A DNA stretch of 41,210 nucleotides from an uncultured Ruminococcus sp. Its GTDB lineage: Bacteria > Bacillota > Clostridia > Oscillospirales > Ruminococcaceae. Shown here one piece after another: positions 7,644-16,602 of this stretch (position 1 is the stretch's first letter; each line of letters starts with the position of its first letter). Both the position numbers and the translations under genes were made by a program. The stretch is from contig CAMWQJ010000010.1 in NCBI GenBank assembly GCA_947176415.1, positions 1 to 41,210 on the forward strand, written 5' to 3'. The notes beneath the pieces are model-generated. The model was not told where the DNA came from and made no database searches. It saw only the letters and a list, made by a program, of their open reading frames with translations.

Positions 7644-9650
7644 ATGTCGGAAAATAAAAAGAAAGATTTTGTTATACCCCGTCCCGAGTTTCCGAAAAGG
7701 GCGGTTATTACTGGCGGAATGCCTTATGGAAACAAGGAACTTCATTTCGGACACGTCGGCGGAATGTTTGTTTTTGCCGATACCTATGCAAGATTTCTGC
7801 GTGACAGGATAGGCAAGGAAAATGTTATCTTTGTGGGCGGTACGGACTGTTATGGCTCGCCGATTGCAGAGGGCTGGAGAATCAAAGTCAGCAACGGAGA
7901 GTTTGACGGAACGCTGGAAGAGTTTGTACAGCGTAATCATGACAGACAGAAAAAGACCCTTGAGGCTTACGGAATATCTCCAGATTTTTTCGGTGCTTCG
8001 GGTCTCGGACGTTCAAAGCAAATCCATGCAGAAGTTACGGACTGGTTTATCAGTTCGCTTTACAAAAAAGGACAACTTGACAAAATAACCACAATGCAGT
8101 TTTTTGACGAAAAGGCGGGTGTATTTCTCAACGGCAGACAGGTTATCGGAAAATGTCCCGTCGAAGGCTGTACTTCTGAAAAGGGCTATGCGGACGAGTG
8201 CGACCTCGGACATCAGTATATGCCCGAAAATCTCATAAATCCGGTAAGTACCCTGACAGGCATAACACCGACAATGAAACCCGTTACAAACTGGTATTTC
8301 AGGCTTCGGGACTATGAAAAACTTTTGCAGGACTGGGTTGAGGATATGAAAAAAGACAAGACAATCCGCCCTGTTGTCTGGAAAACCATATCCGAATTTT
8401 TAAAACCGCCTGTTATTTACGTCAAGAGGGAGTTTGAGGAAAAATATAACGGACTGAAAGACTCAATGCCTAAACACAAGTACATTGAGGAAAAGAAAAA
8501 GCCGTCATTTACGATAGAGTTTGAGAAACTTTCCGACTGTGACAAAGCCTGTGAAATACTAACGGAAAACGGCATAAGATACCGTACGGGAAAAACTCTC
8601 GTGCCGTTCCGTCTGACAGGTAATATAGAGTGGGGTGTTCCTGCACCTGTAATGGACGGTGCGGAGGGGCTTACCGTATGGGTATGGCCTGAATCTCTGT
8701 GGGCTCCCATATCCTTTACACAGACTTATCTTGAAAAATCAGGAAGAAACCGTGACGAATGGAAAGACTGGTGGTGCAGTAAGGAGTCTGGAGTATATCA
8801 GTTTATCGGACAGGACAATATTTATTTTTACGGAATTGCCGAGCCTGCAATGTGGATTGCACAGCAGGAGAGCGACGAAAAGACGGCGGATATAGCGGAC
8901 GGAGATTTGCAGATGCCGAAGATTGTTGCAAATCATCATATACTTTTTCTTGACAAAAAAGCATCGAGTTCAGGCGATGTAAAGCCACCTATGGCAGACG
9001 ATTTGCTGAATCACTATACTCCCGAACAGCTCCGTATGCACTGGCTCGGTCTCGGACTCGGACAGAGGTCGGTCAGCTTTATGCCGAAACCCTATAATCC
9101 CTCCGCAAAGCCCGACGAGGCAGACCCTGTTGTCAAGGACGGTCTTTTGCTCTCGAATGTGTTTAACAGAATGATAAGAACGGCATTTTATACCACTCAG
9201 AAAGAACTTGACGGAATAATGCCTGACAATGCCCCAGAAGAGAAGTTTGTTAAAGAGGCGGAAAAAGCCGTTCTTGAATATGAAAGGCACATGGCGAAGT
9301 TTGCATTTCACCAGTGTACCTATGTTCTCGACAGCTATATCAGAAACGGCAGTAAGTACATGTCAAAGGCAATAACAGGCGAATTTTCCGACAAGGACAA
9401 GCTGAAACAAAGCCTTGCAAATCTCTTCTATATGATTCGTATTGCAGGCGTACTTCTTCACCCTCTTGCTCCTTTCGGCACGGAAAAACTCAGGGAGTAT
9501 CTTAAGGCAGACGAAAGGATATGGAGCTGGGATAATATCCTGAAACCGCTGAATTATTTTACGGGAGAAAATCACAGGCTTGAATTTTTACCGCCACGTA
9601 CAGACTTTTTTACCCGTCACGAAAGCCAGTTCAATACAAGCGAGGAATGA
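7644..9650 (+). CDS. divergent methionyl-tRNA synthetase-like class I ligase
   Basis: A 668-residue class I synthetase-fold protein closest to MetRS. The HIGH motif is HFGH (34-37) after GGMPYGNKEL. A zinc-knuckle-like insert has C171, C176, C186 and H190, followed by LINPVSTLTGITPTMKPVTNW, which resembles the MetRS stretch after the knuckle. FIGQDNIYFYGIAEPAM also aligns with MetRS. Two features are odd. The KMSKS loop reads KKASSSG (438-444), keeping only some positions. The stretch around the methionine pocket, usually WLDAPIGY-like, reads VWPESLWAPIS. An extra segment (about 255-315) precedes it, and there is no C-terminal tRNA-binding domain. It may be a real but divergent MetRS or a paralogue with another substrate. 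It sits between gltX and thiS, with AGAGGT before the ATG. Confidence 0.82.
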   Translation: MSENKKKDFVIPRPEFPKRAVITGGMPYGNKELHFGHVGGMFVFADTYARFLRDRIGKENVIFVGGTDCYGSPIAEGWRIKVSNGEFDGTLEEFVQRNHDRQKKTLEAYGISPDFFGASGLGRSKQIHAEVTDWFISSLYKKGQLDKITTMQFFDEKAGVFLNGRQVIGKCPVEGCTSEKGYADECDLGHQYMPENLINPVSTLTGITPTMKPVTNWYFRLRDYEKLLQDWVEDMKKDKTIRPVVWKTISEFLKPPVIYVKREFEEKYNGLKDSMPKHKYIEEKKKPSFTIEFEKLSDCDKACEILTENGIRYRTGKTLVPFRLTGNIEWGVPAPVMDGAEGLTVWVWPESLWAPISFTQTYLEKSGRNRDEWKDWWCSKESGVYQFIGQDNIYFYGIAEPAMWIAQQESDEKTADIADGDLQMPKIVANHHILFLDKKASSSGDVKPPMADDLLNHYTPEQLRMHWLGLGLGQRSVSFMPKPYNPSAKPDEADPVVKDGLLLSNVFNRMIRTAFYTTQKELDGIMPDNAPEEKFVKEAEKAVLEYERHMAKFAFHQCTYVLDSYIRNGSKYMSKAITGEFSDKDKLKQSLANLFYMIRIAGVLLHPLAPFGTEKLREYLKADERIWSWDNILKPLNYFTGENHRLEFLPPRTDFFTRHESQFNTSEE

Positions 9651-9654
9651 TAAT

Positions 9655-9849
9655 ATGGTAACAATAAACGGCGAATCCTGCGATATGTCAGGAAAAACGG
9701 TTGCGGAGATTCTCGAACACCTCGGATATAATTTGAAAAGGGTTGCTGTTGAAATGAATGAGAATATCGTTCCTAAAGCCATGTACGGCGAAACGACGGC
9801 ACAGGACGGCGACAAGATAGAAATTGTCCGTTTTGTCGGAGGTGGCTGA
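9655..9849 (+). CDS. thiS: sulfur carrier protein ThiS
   Basis: Ubiquitin-like sulfur carrier of 64 residues for thiazole formation. It starts MVTINGE and ends RFVGGG; the C-terminal Gly-Gly is the site adenylated by ThiF and then converted to a thiocarboxylate. ATG 9655 has GAGGAA upstream, only four bases after the preceding stop. The frame is open further upstream inside the MetRS-like gene, but that extension would not fit the family length. thiF begins one base after the stop. Confidence 0.92.
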   Translation: MVTINGESCDMSGKTVAEILEHLGYNLKRVAVEMNENIVPKAMYGETTAQDGDKIEIVRFVGGG

Positions 9850-9850
9850 T

Positions 9851-10411
9851 ATGGAGCGTTCTGTTGCCGTGTGCGGACTCGGAGGTCTCGGCTCTAACGT
9901 TGCCGTCATGCTTGCGAGGGCAGGAGTTAAAAAGCTCCACATAATAGACTTTGACAGGGTCGACATGACAAATCTTGACAGACAGTATTATTTCAGGCGG
10001 AATATAGGCGAATATAAGACTTCCGCACTTGAAAATATAATACATGACATCGGAGCAGATACGGAGGTTATACCGCATTGTGCAAGGCTTGACGGTGAGA
10101 ATATAGCCGATATTCTGAAAAATGATGATATAATATGCGAATGTCTCGACGGTGCGGACGAAAAGGCGGAACTTGTAAATGCCGTGCTTGAGAAATTCCC
10201 CGAAAAGTATATTATATCCGCCACGGGAATGGCAGGGCTGTATTCTGCAAATAATATAAGGACAAGGCGGATAACGGATAAATTCTATATCTGCGGTGAC
10301 GGCACAAGCGATATGTCAGAGGGGATTTATTCCCCTCGTGTAATGCTCTGTGCATCTCATCAGGCTAATGCGGTACTGCGGATTTTAAAAGGAGAGTCTG
10401 AAAATGAATGA
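9851..10411 (+). CDS. thiF: ThiS adenylyltransferase ThiF (short form)
   Basis: E1-like enzyme of 186 residues that activates the ThiS C-terminus with ATP. The nucleotide-binding loop CGLGGLGSN is at residues 8-16, followed by [16 protein letters not shown], a standard ThiF/MoeB signature. It is a short version lacking the CXXC zinc pairs of longer MoeB-type proteins, as in the ThiF type seen with ThiH in anaerobes. ATG 9851 has GGAGGT (9838-9843), which overlaps the end of thiS. The 3' end overlaps thiG by eight bases. Confidence 0.92.
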   Translation: MERSVAVCGLGGLGSNVAVMLARAGVKKLHIIDFDRVDMTNLDRQYYFRRNIGEYKTSALENIIHDIGADTEVIPHCARLDGENIADILKNDDIICECLDGADEKAELVNAVLEKFPEKYIISATGMAGLYSANNIRTRRITDKFYICGDGTSDMSEGIYSPRVMLCASHQANAVLRILKGESENE

Positions 10412-11171
10412 CGATAAATTTATACTCGGTGGTAGGGAGTTTAATTCAAGATTTATACTCGGCTCGGGAAAATATTCCCTTAATCTTATTGAGGGTGCTG
10501 TAAAATATGCAGGTGCGGAGATTATAACCCTTGCTGTCCGCCGTGCAAATTCTGCGGAAAACGAAAATATTCTTGACTATATTCCGGAGGGAATAACTCT
10601 TCTGCCGAATACTTCGGGGGCAAGGAATGCGGACGAGGCTGTGCGGATTGCAAGGCTTGCGAGGGAACTTGGTTGCGGTGATTTCGTGAAAATTGAAATA
10701 ATGCGTGACAGCAAGTATCTTCTTCCCGACAATGCGGAAACCGTAAAGGCGACGGAAATTCTGGCAAAAGAGGGTTTTATTGTGCTTCCGTATATGTACC
10801 CTGACTTGTATACGGCAAGAGACCTTGCAAGTGCAGGTGCATCAGCTGTTATGCCACTCGGCTCGCCCATAGGTTCAAACAAGGGGCTTGCGACAAAGGA
10901 ATTTATACAGATTCTGATTGACGAAACGGATTTGCCTGTAATCGTTGACGCAGGTATCGGCAAACCGTCGCAGGCTTGCGAGGCAATGGAAATGGGTGCG
11001 TCTGCTGTAATGTGCAACACTGCACTCGCAACGGCAGGGAATTTAAAACTCATGGCACAGGCTTTCGGAAAAGCTGTTGAAGCTGGAAGAATGGCTTATC
11101 TTTCGGGACTGGGTCGTGTGCTTGAAAGGGGGGCTTCTCCCTCCGATACGCTGACGGGTTTTCTCAGATAA
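10404..11171 (+). CDS. thiG: thiazole synthase
   Basis: TIM-barrel enzyme of 255 residues that condenses deoxyxylulose 5-phosphate, dehydroglycine and ThiS thiocarboxylate into the thiazole phosphate. Family stretches are [12 protein letters not shown] near the N-terminus, DFVKIEI with the expected Schiff-base lysine, and the phosphate-binding end [13 protein letters not shown] and [17 protein letters not shown] lies upstream of ATG 10404. It overlaps thiF and is followed by thiH after 22 bases. Confidence 0.95.
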   Translation: MNDDKFILGGREFNSRFILGSGKYSLNLIEGAVKYAGAEIITLAVRRANSAENENILDYIPEGITLLPNTSGARNADEAVRIARLARELGCGDFVKIEIMRDSKYLLPDNAETVKATEILAKEGFIVLPYMYPDLYTARDLASAGASAVMPLGSPIGSNKGLATKEFIQILIDETDLPVIVDAGIGKPSQACEAMEMGASAVMCNTALATAGNLKLMAQAFGKAVEAGRMAYLSGLGRVLERGASPSDTLTGFLR

Positions 11172-11193
11172 CTACAGTAAGGAGACTGATATT

Positions 11194-12447
11194 TTGGAAA
11201 ATAATTATTTTGTCGACTCCGAAAAGTTGTCCGCCTCGGAACTGGAGAAAAAGCACTTGCTTGAAAATAACCCTTCCGCAAGGACAAACCACATGGAATA
11301 TATGAACGGTATGGAAAAAATCAGTCCTGAAATCAGGGAAAAAGTCATTTCAGCAACAGAAAAATATAATTATAATGCGTATACGGCGGAGGAAGTTAAA
11401 AGGGCATTGAATCATGAAAGATGCACGGTTGATGACTTCATGGCTCTGCTTTCGCCGTCTGCTGAACCGTTTCTTGAAAAAATGGCTGAAAAGGCACGCA
11501 GACTTACGGCGGAGCATTTCGGAAATACGGTTTATCTGTTCACACCGCTTTATATTGCGAATTACTGCGAAAATTACTGCGTTTACTGCGGATTCAACTG
11601 CTACAACGATATACGCCGTATGAAACTCGACAGTGGGCGTATTGAAAAGGAAATGCAGATTATAGCGGACAGCGGAATGGAAGAAATTTTAATACTCACG
11701 GGAGAAAGCAGAAAACATAGTAATGTTGAGTATATAGGCGAAGCCTGTAGACTTGCGAGAAAGTATTTCCGCATGGTAGGACTTGAAATTTACCCCGTGA
11801 ACACGGAAGAATATAAATATCTGCGTGAATGCGGTGCGGACTATGTGACGGTTTTTCAGGAAACATATGACAGTACACGTTATGAGCAGCTGCATCTTAT
11901 GGGACATAAAAGAGTTTTTCCGTACAGGTTCGAGGCACAGGAAAGGGCGTTGATTGGCGGAATGAGGGGAGTTGCTTTTTCTGCACTTCTCGGTCTTTCG
12001 GATTTCCGCAAGGACGCATTTGCAACGGCTTATCATGCCTATTGTCTGCAAAGAAAGTACCCTCATGCCGAAATATCGCTTTCTTGTCCGAGACTCAGAC
12101 CGATTATAAACAACGGCAGAATAAATCCGCTTGACGTTCACGAAAAACAGCTTTGCCAGATTTTATGTGCGTACAGAATTTTTCTTCCCTTTGCGGGTAT
12201 AACGGTTTCGTCAAGAGAGAGCGAGACTTTCAGAAACGGCATAGTAAAAATATGTGCAACGAAAGTATCGGCAGGAGTATCGACGGGAATCGGCGACCAC
12301 GGCAGTAAATACAGCGGAAAGGAGAACATTTCGGACGAGGGCGATGAACAGTTTGAGATAAACGACAGCAGAAGTTTTCGGCGTATGTACGACGATATGT
12401 CGGAAGAGGGGTTACAGCCAGTCCTGAATGACTATCTTTATGTTTAA
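11194..12447 (+). CDS. thiH: 2-iminoacetate synthase (radical SAM)
   Basis: Radical SAM enzyme of 417 residues that cleaves tyrosine to give dehydroglycine for ThiG. The iron-sulfur motif CX3CX2C is C125, C129 and C132 (NYCENYCVYCGF). Other family stretches are ILTGESRKHS and LGLSDFRKDA. The start is TTG 11194 with AAGGAG (11179-11184) nine bases upstream. Use of ThiH instead of the oxygen-dependent glycine oxidase ThiO fits an anaerobe. The 3' end overlaps tenI by eight bases. Confidence 0.95.
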   Translation: MENNYFVDSEKLSASELEKKHLLENNPSARTNHMEYMNGMEKISPEIREKVISATEKYNYNAYTAEEVKRALNHERCTVDDFMALLSPSAEPFLEKMAEKARRLTAEHFGNTVYLFTPLYIANYCENYCVYCGFNCYNDIRRMKLDSGRIEKEMQIIADSGMEEILILTGESRKHSNVEYIGEACRLARKYFRMVGLEIYPVNTEEYKYLRECGADYVTVFQETYDSTRYEQLHLMGHKRVFPYRFEAQERALIGGMRGVAFSALLGLSDFRKDAFATAYHAYCLQRKYPHAEISLSCPRLRPIINNGRINPLDVHEKQLCQILCAYRIFLPFAGITVSSRESETFRNGIVKICATKVSAGVSTGIGDHGSKYSGKENISDEGDEQFEINDSRSFRRMYDDMSEEGLQPVLNDYLYV

Positions 12448-13027
12448 GATAATATGCTTAACCGACAGGGAGTCGTGTGGCGAAGATTTTTTGACACGCA
12501 TTGAAAAAATAGCTATGGCAAAGCCCGACAGGATTATTTTCCGTGACAAAAAATCCGACAGCGGAAATTATATTGACTTTGCTTTTAAAGTTCTTGACAT
12601 AAGCAATAAATACGGCGTTCCGTGCAGTGTTTACTTTCACCCTGATTTTACAGGGGATTTTCATATGACAATGCAGATGTTACAGCATATTCCGCCCAGT
12701 GATATGAATGCAAATAGATTTATCGGAGTTTCCGTGCATTCGGTTAAAGAGGCGGAAATTGCAGAGAAAAAGGGCGTTGATTATGTAATAGCAGGACATA
12801 TATTTGAGACGGATTGTAAAAAGGGTCTTGCTCCCCGTGGACTTGACTTTCTCCGTGAAGTCTGCAAAAGTATTAAAATACCAGTTTATGCGATAGGCGG
12901 AATAAATCCGCATAATATTTCGGAAACGGCAAAGGCAGGTGCGGACGGGGCCTGTATAATGAGTGGATTTATGAAATGCGAAAACCCTGTTGAATATATA
13001 AAACAGTTAAGGGGAAATGTTGAATGA
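12440..13027 (+). CDS. tenI: TenI-type thiazole tautomerase
   Basis: A 195-residue TIM-barrel relative of thiamine phosphate synthase. It lacks the NDD-type substrate loop seen in the next gene and instead has the TenI hallmark GHIFETDCKKGLAPRG. His120 sits where TenI has its catalytic histidine, so aromatisation of the thiazole product is the likely role. ATG 12440 (MFKIICLTDR) overlaps the end of thiH by eight bases; the frame is open 12 bases further upstream. It overlaps thiE by four bases (ATGA). It is a second ThiE-fold gene beside a complete thiE, which supports a separate TenI role. Confidence 0.85.
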   Translation: MFKIICLTDRESCGEDFLTRIEKIAMAKPDRIIFRDKKSDSGNYIDFAFKVLDISNKYGVPCSVYFHPDFTGDFHMTMQMLQHIPPSDMNANRFIGVSVHSVKEAEIAEKKGVDYVIAGHIFETDCKKGLAPRGLDFLREVCKSIKIPVYAIGGINPHNISETAKAGADGACIMSGFMKCENPVEYIKQLRGNVE

Positions 13028-13629
13028 ATATAAACCCTGATATATTAAAACTCTATGCCATAACCAACGGCGACAGTGCGGAAGATGTCGAACTTGCTTT
13101 AAAGGGCGGTGTGACCTGCATTCAGCTGAGAAACAAGACGGAAAACCGCACGGAAATTATAAGGCGTGGCATGGAAATAAAAAAGATTTGCAGAAAATAT
13201 AACGTGCCTTTTATTGTCAATGACGACTATAAAATTGCACTTGAATGCGGTGCGGACGGCGTTCACGTCGGACTTTCTGATACTCCTGTAGCCGAAATAA
13301 GAAAAGCAACGGGAGCGGATTTTATAATAGGTGCAACCGCAAAGACTATAGAACAGGCAGAAAAAGCACAAGCCGACGGTGCGGATTATCTCGGAGTGGG
13401 AGCGGTTTTTCCGTCCCCGACCAAAACCGATGCAATACGCATTACACCCGAAAATCTGAAAGAAATATGCAGCAGTGTAAAAATACCTGTTGTTGCTATC
13501 GGAGGAATAACAGCTGATAATCTGCATATAATAGACAATTGCGGACAGTGTGGCATTGCGGTTGTTTCGGCGGTTTTCGGACAACAGGATATAAAGAGTT
13601 CGGCGGAACGTCTAAGGGCAGAGTTATGA
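13024..13629 (+). CDS. thiE: thiamine phosphate synthase
   Basis: TIM-barrel enzyme of 201 residues that couples the pyrimidine diphosphate to thiazole phosphate. Family motifs are in order: GGVTCIQLRNK near the N-terminus, FIVNDDYKIALECGADGVHVG, IIGATAKT, ADYLGVGAVFPSPTKTDA and VVAIGGI. It is linked by ATGA overlaps to tenI upstream and to a small exported protein gene downstream, so the block is translationally coupled. Confidence 0.94.
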   Translation: MNINPDILKLYAITNGDSAEDVELALKGGVTCIQLRNKTENRTEIIRRGMEIKKICRKYNVPFIVNDDYKIALECGADGVHVGLSDTPVAEIRKATGADFIIGATAKTIEQAEKAQADGADYLGVGAVFPSPTKTDAIRITPENLKEICSSVKIPVVAIGGITADNLHIIDNCGQCGIAVVSAVFGQQDIKSSAERLRAEL

Positions 13630-13877
13630 AAAAGAAATTCAGGATTGTTCTTGTTATTTTTATTGTACTTTTGTTCATACCTGTTATGGAATGTTATAAG
13701 GACGGCGGAACAGTCAAGTATAATGCTGTATTGTGGAGTATAACCAGACATCACAGCATAGCATATGATTTAAACGGAAATCATGGCTATAATACAGGCA
13801 CAACCGTCAGGGTTTTATGGTTTGATGTTTATAACACGTATCCTATTTTTGAGAAAAGGGGGGAAAATGAATATTGA
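13626..13877 (+). CDS. small membrane-anchored or exported protein inside the thiamine operon
   Basis: An 83-residue protein with a lysine-rich start (MKKKFR), one hydrophobic segment (about residues 6-24) and an extracytoplasmic part containing DGGTVKYNAVLWSITRHHS and VLWFDVYNTYP. I know similar small proteins with a DGGTV-Y-A-L motif as common uncharacterised proteins of Firmicutes; no function is established. A cysteine follows the hydrophobic segment (PVMECY), but a lipobox is not convincing. ATG 13626 overlaps the thiE stop, and its own end overlaps the thiD TTG start. It is thus embedded in the operon rather than beside it. A link to thiamine is suggested only by position. Confidence 0.78.
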   Translation: MKKKFRIVLVIFIVLLFIPVMECYKDGGTVKYNAVLWSITRHHSIAYDLNGNHGYNTGTTVRVLWFDVYNTYPIFEKRGENEY

Positions 13878-14647
13878 AAAAAGTATTGACAATAGCGGGC
13901 AGTGACTCAATAGGAGGAGCAGGGATTCAGGCAGATATAAAGACAATGATGACGCACGGAATATATGCAATGAGTGCTGTTACAGCCGTTACGGCACAAA
14001 ATACAATGGGTGTAAAATCTGTGAATCCCGTTTCCGCAGAGGCGGTCGGACAGCAGATAGAGGCGGTTTTTGAGGATATAAGACCCGATGCCGTGAAAAT
14101 AGGTTTGATAGCGAATGAGGAACAGGCGGAGGCAATAGCGGAAAGACTGAAATTTTACCACGCCGAAAATATCGTTACAGACCCTGTAGCCGTATCGACA
14201 AGCGGTCACGCCCTTACTGATACAAAGGCTTATCAGGAAATAGCAAAAAGGATTTTTCCGCTGTCAAGGCTCGTTACACCGAATATTTCGGAAGCCGAGA
14301 TGATTTCGGGAGAAATAATCACAAATCAGGCTTACATAATTATAGCAACGCAGTATATTTCAAAAAAATATAACTGTGCCGTGCTTTGCAAGGGCGGACA
14401 TTTCGGAGAGAACGCCGATGATTTTCTTTTTGCAAACAACAGAGGTTTCTGGTTTAACGGTATTCGTATAAAGTCGGGAGAACTCCATGGCACAGGCTGT
14501 ACGCTGTCAAGTGCGATTGCCTCAAATCTGGCAAAGGGGCATTCCCTGAAAAAAAGTATATATCTCGGAAAGCAATATGTAGCCGACTGCATAGCGACTG
14601 CTTTTGATATAAGCAAGGGTAGCAGACCACTCAACCATATGAAATAA
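13874..14647 (+). CDS. thiD: hydroxymethylpyrimidine/phosphomethylpyrimidine kinase
   Basis: Ribokinase-fold enzyme of 257 residues that phosphorylates HMP and HMP phosphate. It begins [21 protein letters not shown], a classic ThiD N-terminus; [21 protein letters not shown] and the anion-hole motif [13 protein letters not shown] follow. The start is TTG 13874, overlapping the preceding stop as TTGA, with a G-rich site (AAGGGGGG) about ten bases upstream. The nearby ATG 13867 is in another frame. thiC follows after 28 bases. Confidence 0.94.
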   Translation: MKKVLTIAGSDSIGGAGIQADIKTMMTHGIYAMSAVTAVTAQNTMGVKSVNPVSAEAVGQQIEAVFEDIRPDAVKIGLIANEEQAEAIAERLKFYHAENIVTDPVAVSTSGHALTDTKAYQEIAKRIFPLSRLVTPNISEAEMISGEIITNQAYIIIATQYISKKYNCAVLCKGGHFGENADDFLFANNRGFWFNGIRIKSGELHGTGCTLSSAIASNLAKGHSLKKSIYLGKQYVADCIATAFDISKGSRPLNHMK

Positions 14648-14675
14648 AACAGGAATAATTAAGGAGGGTTTCGGA

Positions 14676-15989
14676 ATGAAAGAATATTCCACACAGATGG
14701 AAGCAGGCAAAAAGGGAATTATTACCCCTGAAATGCGGATTGTTGCGGAAAAGGAGTATATCAGCCCCGAAAAGCTATGTATGCTTGTCGCAAAGGGGGA
14801 AATCTGCATTCCGTGCAATATCAATCACAAATCAATATCGCCCGAGGGCATAGGCACGAAAATGCGTACAAAAATAAATGTAAATCTTGGTATTTCAGGC
14901 GACTGCAACAACTATGAAAACGAAATGAAAAAGGTAGACATCGCCCTTAAATACGGTGCGGACGCTATCATGGACCTGAGCAATTATGGCAAGACAAATA
15001 CTTTCCGCCGTCAGCTTATTGATAAATCAACCGCTATGATTGGCACTGTTCCAATGTATGATGCTATAGGCTATCTCGAAAAAGACTTGCTCGAAATAAA
15101 AGCCGAGGACTTTTTGAAAGTTGTAAAGGCACACGCAGAAGAGGGCGTGGACTTTATGACAATCCATGCAGGTATAAACCGCCGTGCCGTAGAGGCTTTC
15201 CGCCGTGACAAGCGGAAAATGAATATTGTTTCACGTGGCGGTTCACTGCTTTTTGCGTGGATGATGATGACGGGAAATGAAAATCCGTTTTATGAGTATT
15301 ACGATGATGTTCTTGATATTCTGCGTGAATACGATTGTACAATAAGTCTCGGCGACGCTCTCCGCCCTGGTTGTATAGACGACTCCACGGACGGAGGACA
15401 GATAGCGGAGCTAATCGAGCTTGGTGCATTGACGGAGCGTGCATGGGCTAAAGACGTACAGGTAATGGTTGAAGGTCCGGGGCATATGGCACTTAACGAA
15501 ATAGCCTCAAACATGAAAATTCAGAAAAGAATCTGCCATAACGCACCTTTTTATGTTCTCGGACCTATCGTCACGGACATTGCCCCAGGGTACGACCACA
15601 TAACATCAGCTATCGGCGGTGCTGTTGCCTCAATGAACGGTGCGGACTTTCTTTGCTATGTAACTCCTGCCGAACATCTCAGACTGCCTGACATTAACGA
15701 CGTTAAAGAGGGTGTTATTGCAAGCCGTATTGCCGCACACGCAGGCGATATAGCAAAAGGCATTCCGCACGCAAGGGATATTGATAATGCAATGGCTGAA
15801 GCCCGTCATGCTGTCGACTGGGAAAAAATGTTTGATATAGCGATTGACGGCGACAAGGCACGTGAATATTTTGAGAGTACACCACCCTCAGACCGCCATA
15901 CGTGTTCCATGTGCGGAAAGATGTGTGCGGTGCGTACAACGAATATGATTCTGAACGGCGAGGAAGTTAAGTTCTGCACCGAAAAGTGA
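14676..15989 (+). CDS. thiC: phosphomethylpyrimidine synthase
   Basis: Radical SAM enzyme of 437 residues that converts aminoimidazole ribotide to HMP phosphate. It is the short form without the extra N-terminal domain. Family stretches are [39 protein letters not shown] and a C-terminal iron-sulfur motif CSMCGKMC (C410, C413, C417). Its CX2CX3C spacing is one residue tighter than the CX2CX4C of long-form ThiC. AAGGAGGG precedes the ATG by about seven bases. Last recognisable thiamine gene of the operon. No riboswitch fits in the 28 bases before it. Confidence 0.95.
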   Translation: MKEYSTQMEAGKKGIITPEMRIVAEKEYISPEKLCMLVAKGEICIPCNINHKSISPEGIGTKMRTKINVNLGISGDCNNYENEMKKVDIALKYGADAIMDLSNYGKTNTFRRQLIDKSTAMIGTVPMYDAIGYLEKDLLEIKAEDFLKVVKAHAEEGVDFMTIHAGINRRAVEAFRRDKRKMNIVSRGGSLLFAWMMMTGNENPFYEYYDDVLDILREYDCTISLGDALRPGCIDDSTDGGQIAELIELGALTERAWAKDVQVMVEGPGHMALNEIASNMKIQKRICHNAPFYVLGPIVTDIAPGYDHITSAIGGAVASMNGADFLCYVTPAEHLRLPDINDVKEGVIASRIAAHAGDIAKGIPHARDIDNAMAEARHAVDWEKMFDIAIDGDKAREYFESTPPSDRHTCSMCGKMCAVRTTNMILNGEEVKFCTEK

Positions 15990-16016
15990 GGTTGATATAT
16001 TATAGCAAAAGTAATT

Positions 16017-16481
16017 ATGGTATGCGGTAAGATTTGCAGTGGAAAAAGTACGTATTTCGAAAAGTTAAGTATAAAAGAAAATGCGGTGTTGCTTTCTGTA
16101 GATGAATTAATGTTGACTGTTTTCGGACAGAATGTCGGTGAAAATCATGACGAATATGTAAAAAAAATAAAAAAATATCTGCTGAAAAAAATGACTGAGT
16201 TAATTAATTCAGGGATAAGCGTAATATTTGACTGGGGATTCTGGACAAGACAGGAGAGAGAGTTTACAAAGGAATTTTGTAAAGTCCGCAATATAGAATA
16301 TGAGTTACATTATATTGATATAAATGATGAATTGTGGAAACAGTATATAAATAATCGGAATAACATGGTGTCTGTCAGAAAATCTAATGTCTATTTTATT
16401 GATGACGGACTTGTGGAAAAATTCATTTCAATGTTTGAAGCACCCGACAGAGATGAAATTGATATATTGGTAAATATATAA
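16017..16481 (+). CDS. P-loop kinase-like protein (AAA_33 type)
   Basis: A small nucleotide-binding protein of at least 154 residues. The P-loop is CGKICSGKST, followed by LLSVDELML and ISVIFDWGFW, the layout of small kinases of the zeta-toxin/AAA_33 type. The substrate is unknown. The start is uncertain. ATG 16017 has no ribosome site and leaves a very short first beta strand. In frame upstream lie ATT 15999 and ATA 16002, which would give IAKVIMVCGK, and GAGGT (15988-15992) is correctly spaced for them; the upstream stop is at 15993-15995. A non-AUG start is therefore plausible. It follows thiC closely and precedes a strong terminator. Confidence 0.75.
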   Translation: MVCGKICSGKSTYFEKLSIKENAVLLSVDELMLTVFGQNVGENHDEYVKKIKKYLLKKMTELINSGISVIFDWGFWTRQEREFTKEFCKVRNIEYELHYIDINDELWKQYINNRNNMVSVRKSNVYFIDDGLVEKFISMFEAPDRDEIDILVNI

Positions 16482-16525
16482 ATAAAAATCCTGAGAATCA
16501 TAAAGTTCTCGGAAAGAAGTTTAAA

Positions 16526-16565
16526 CCCCGAAGCAATTTTTAATAACTGCTTCGGGGCTTATTGT
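16526..16565 (+). terminator. terminator at the end of the gltX-thiC transcript
   Basis: A perfect ten-base-pair stem, CCCCGAAGCA (16526-16535) with TGCTTCGGGG (16548-16557), has a 12-base loop and a short T-rich tail. It stands between the P-loop gene and a convergent minus-strand gene. Confidence 0.85.
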
Positions 16566-16602
16566 TAATATTCAATTACTCACATAAATCAGAATATGTA
16601 TA

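Noticed and set aside
7329-7940. 203-codon minus-strand frame across gltX and the MetRS-like gene
   Set aside because: Antisense shadow of two conserved genes; no promoter or ribosome site.
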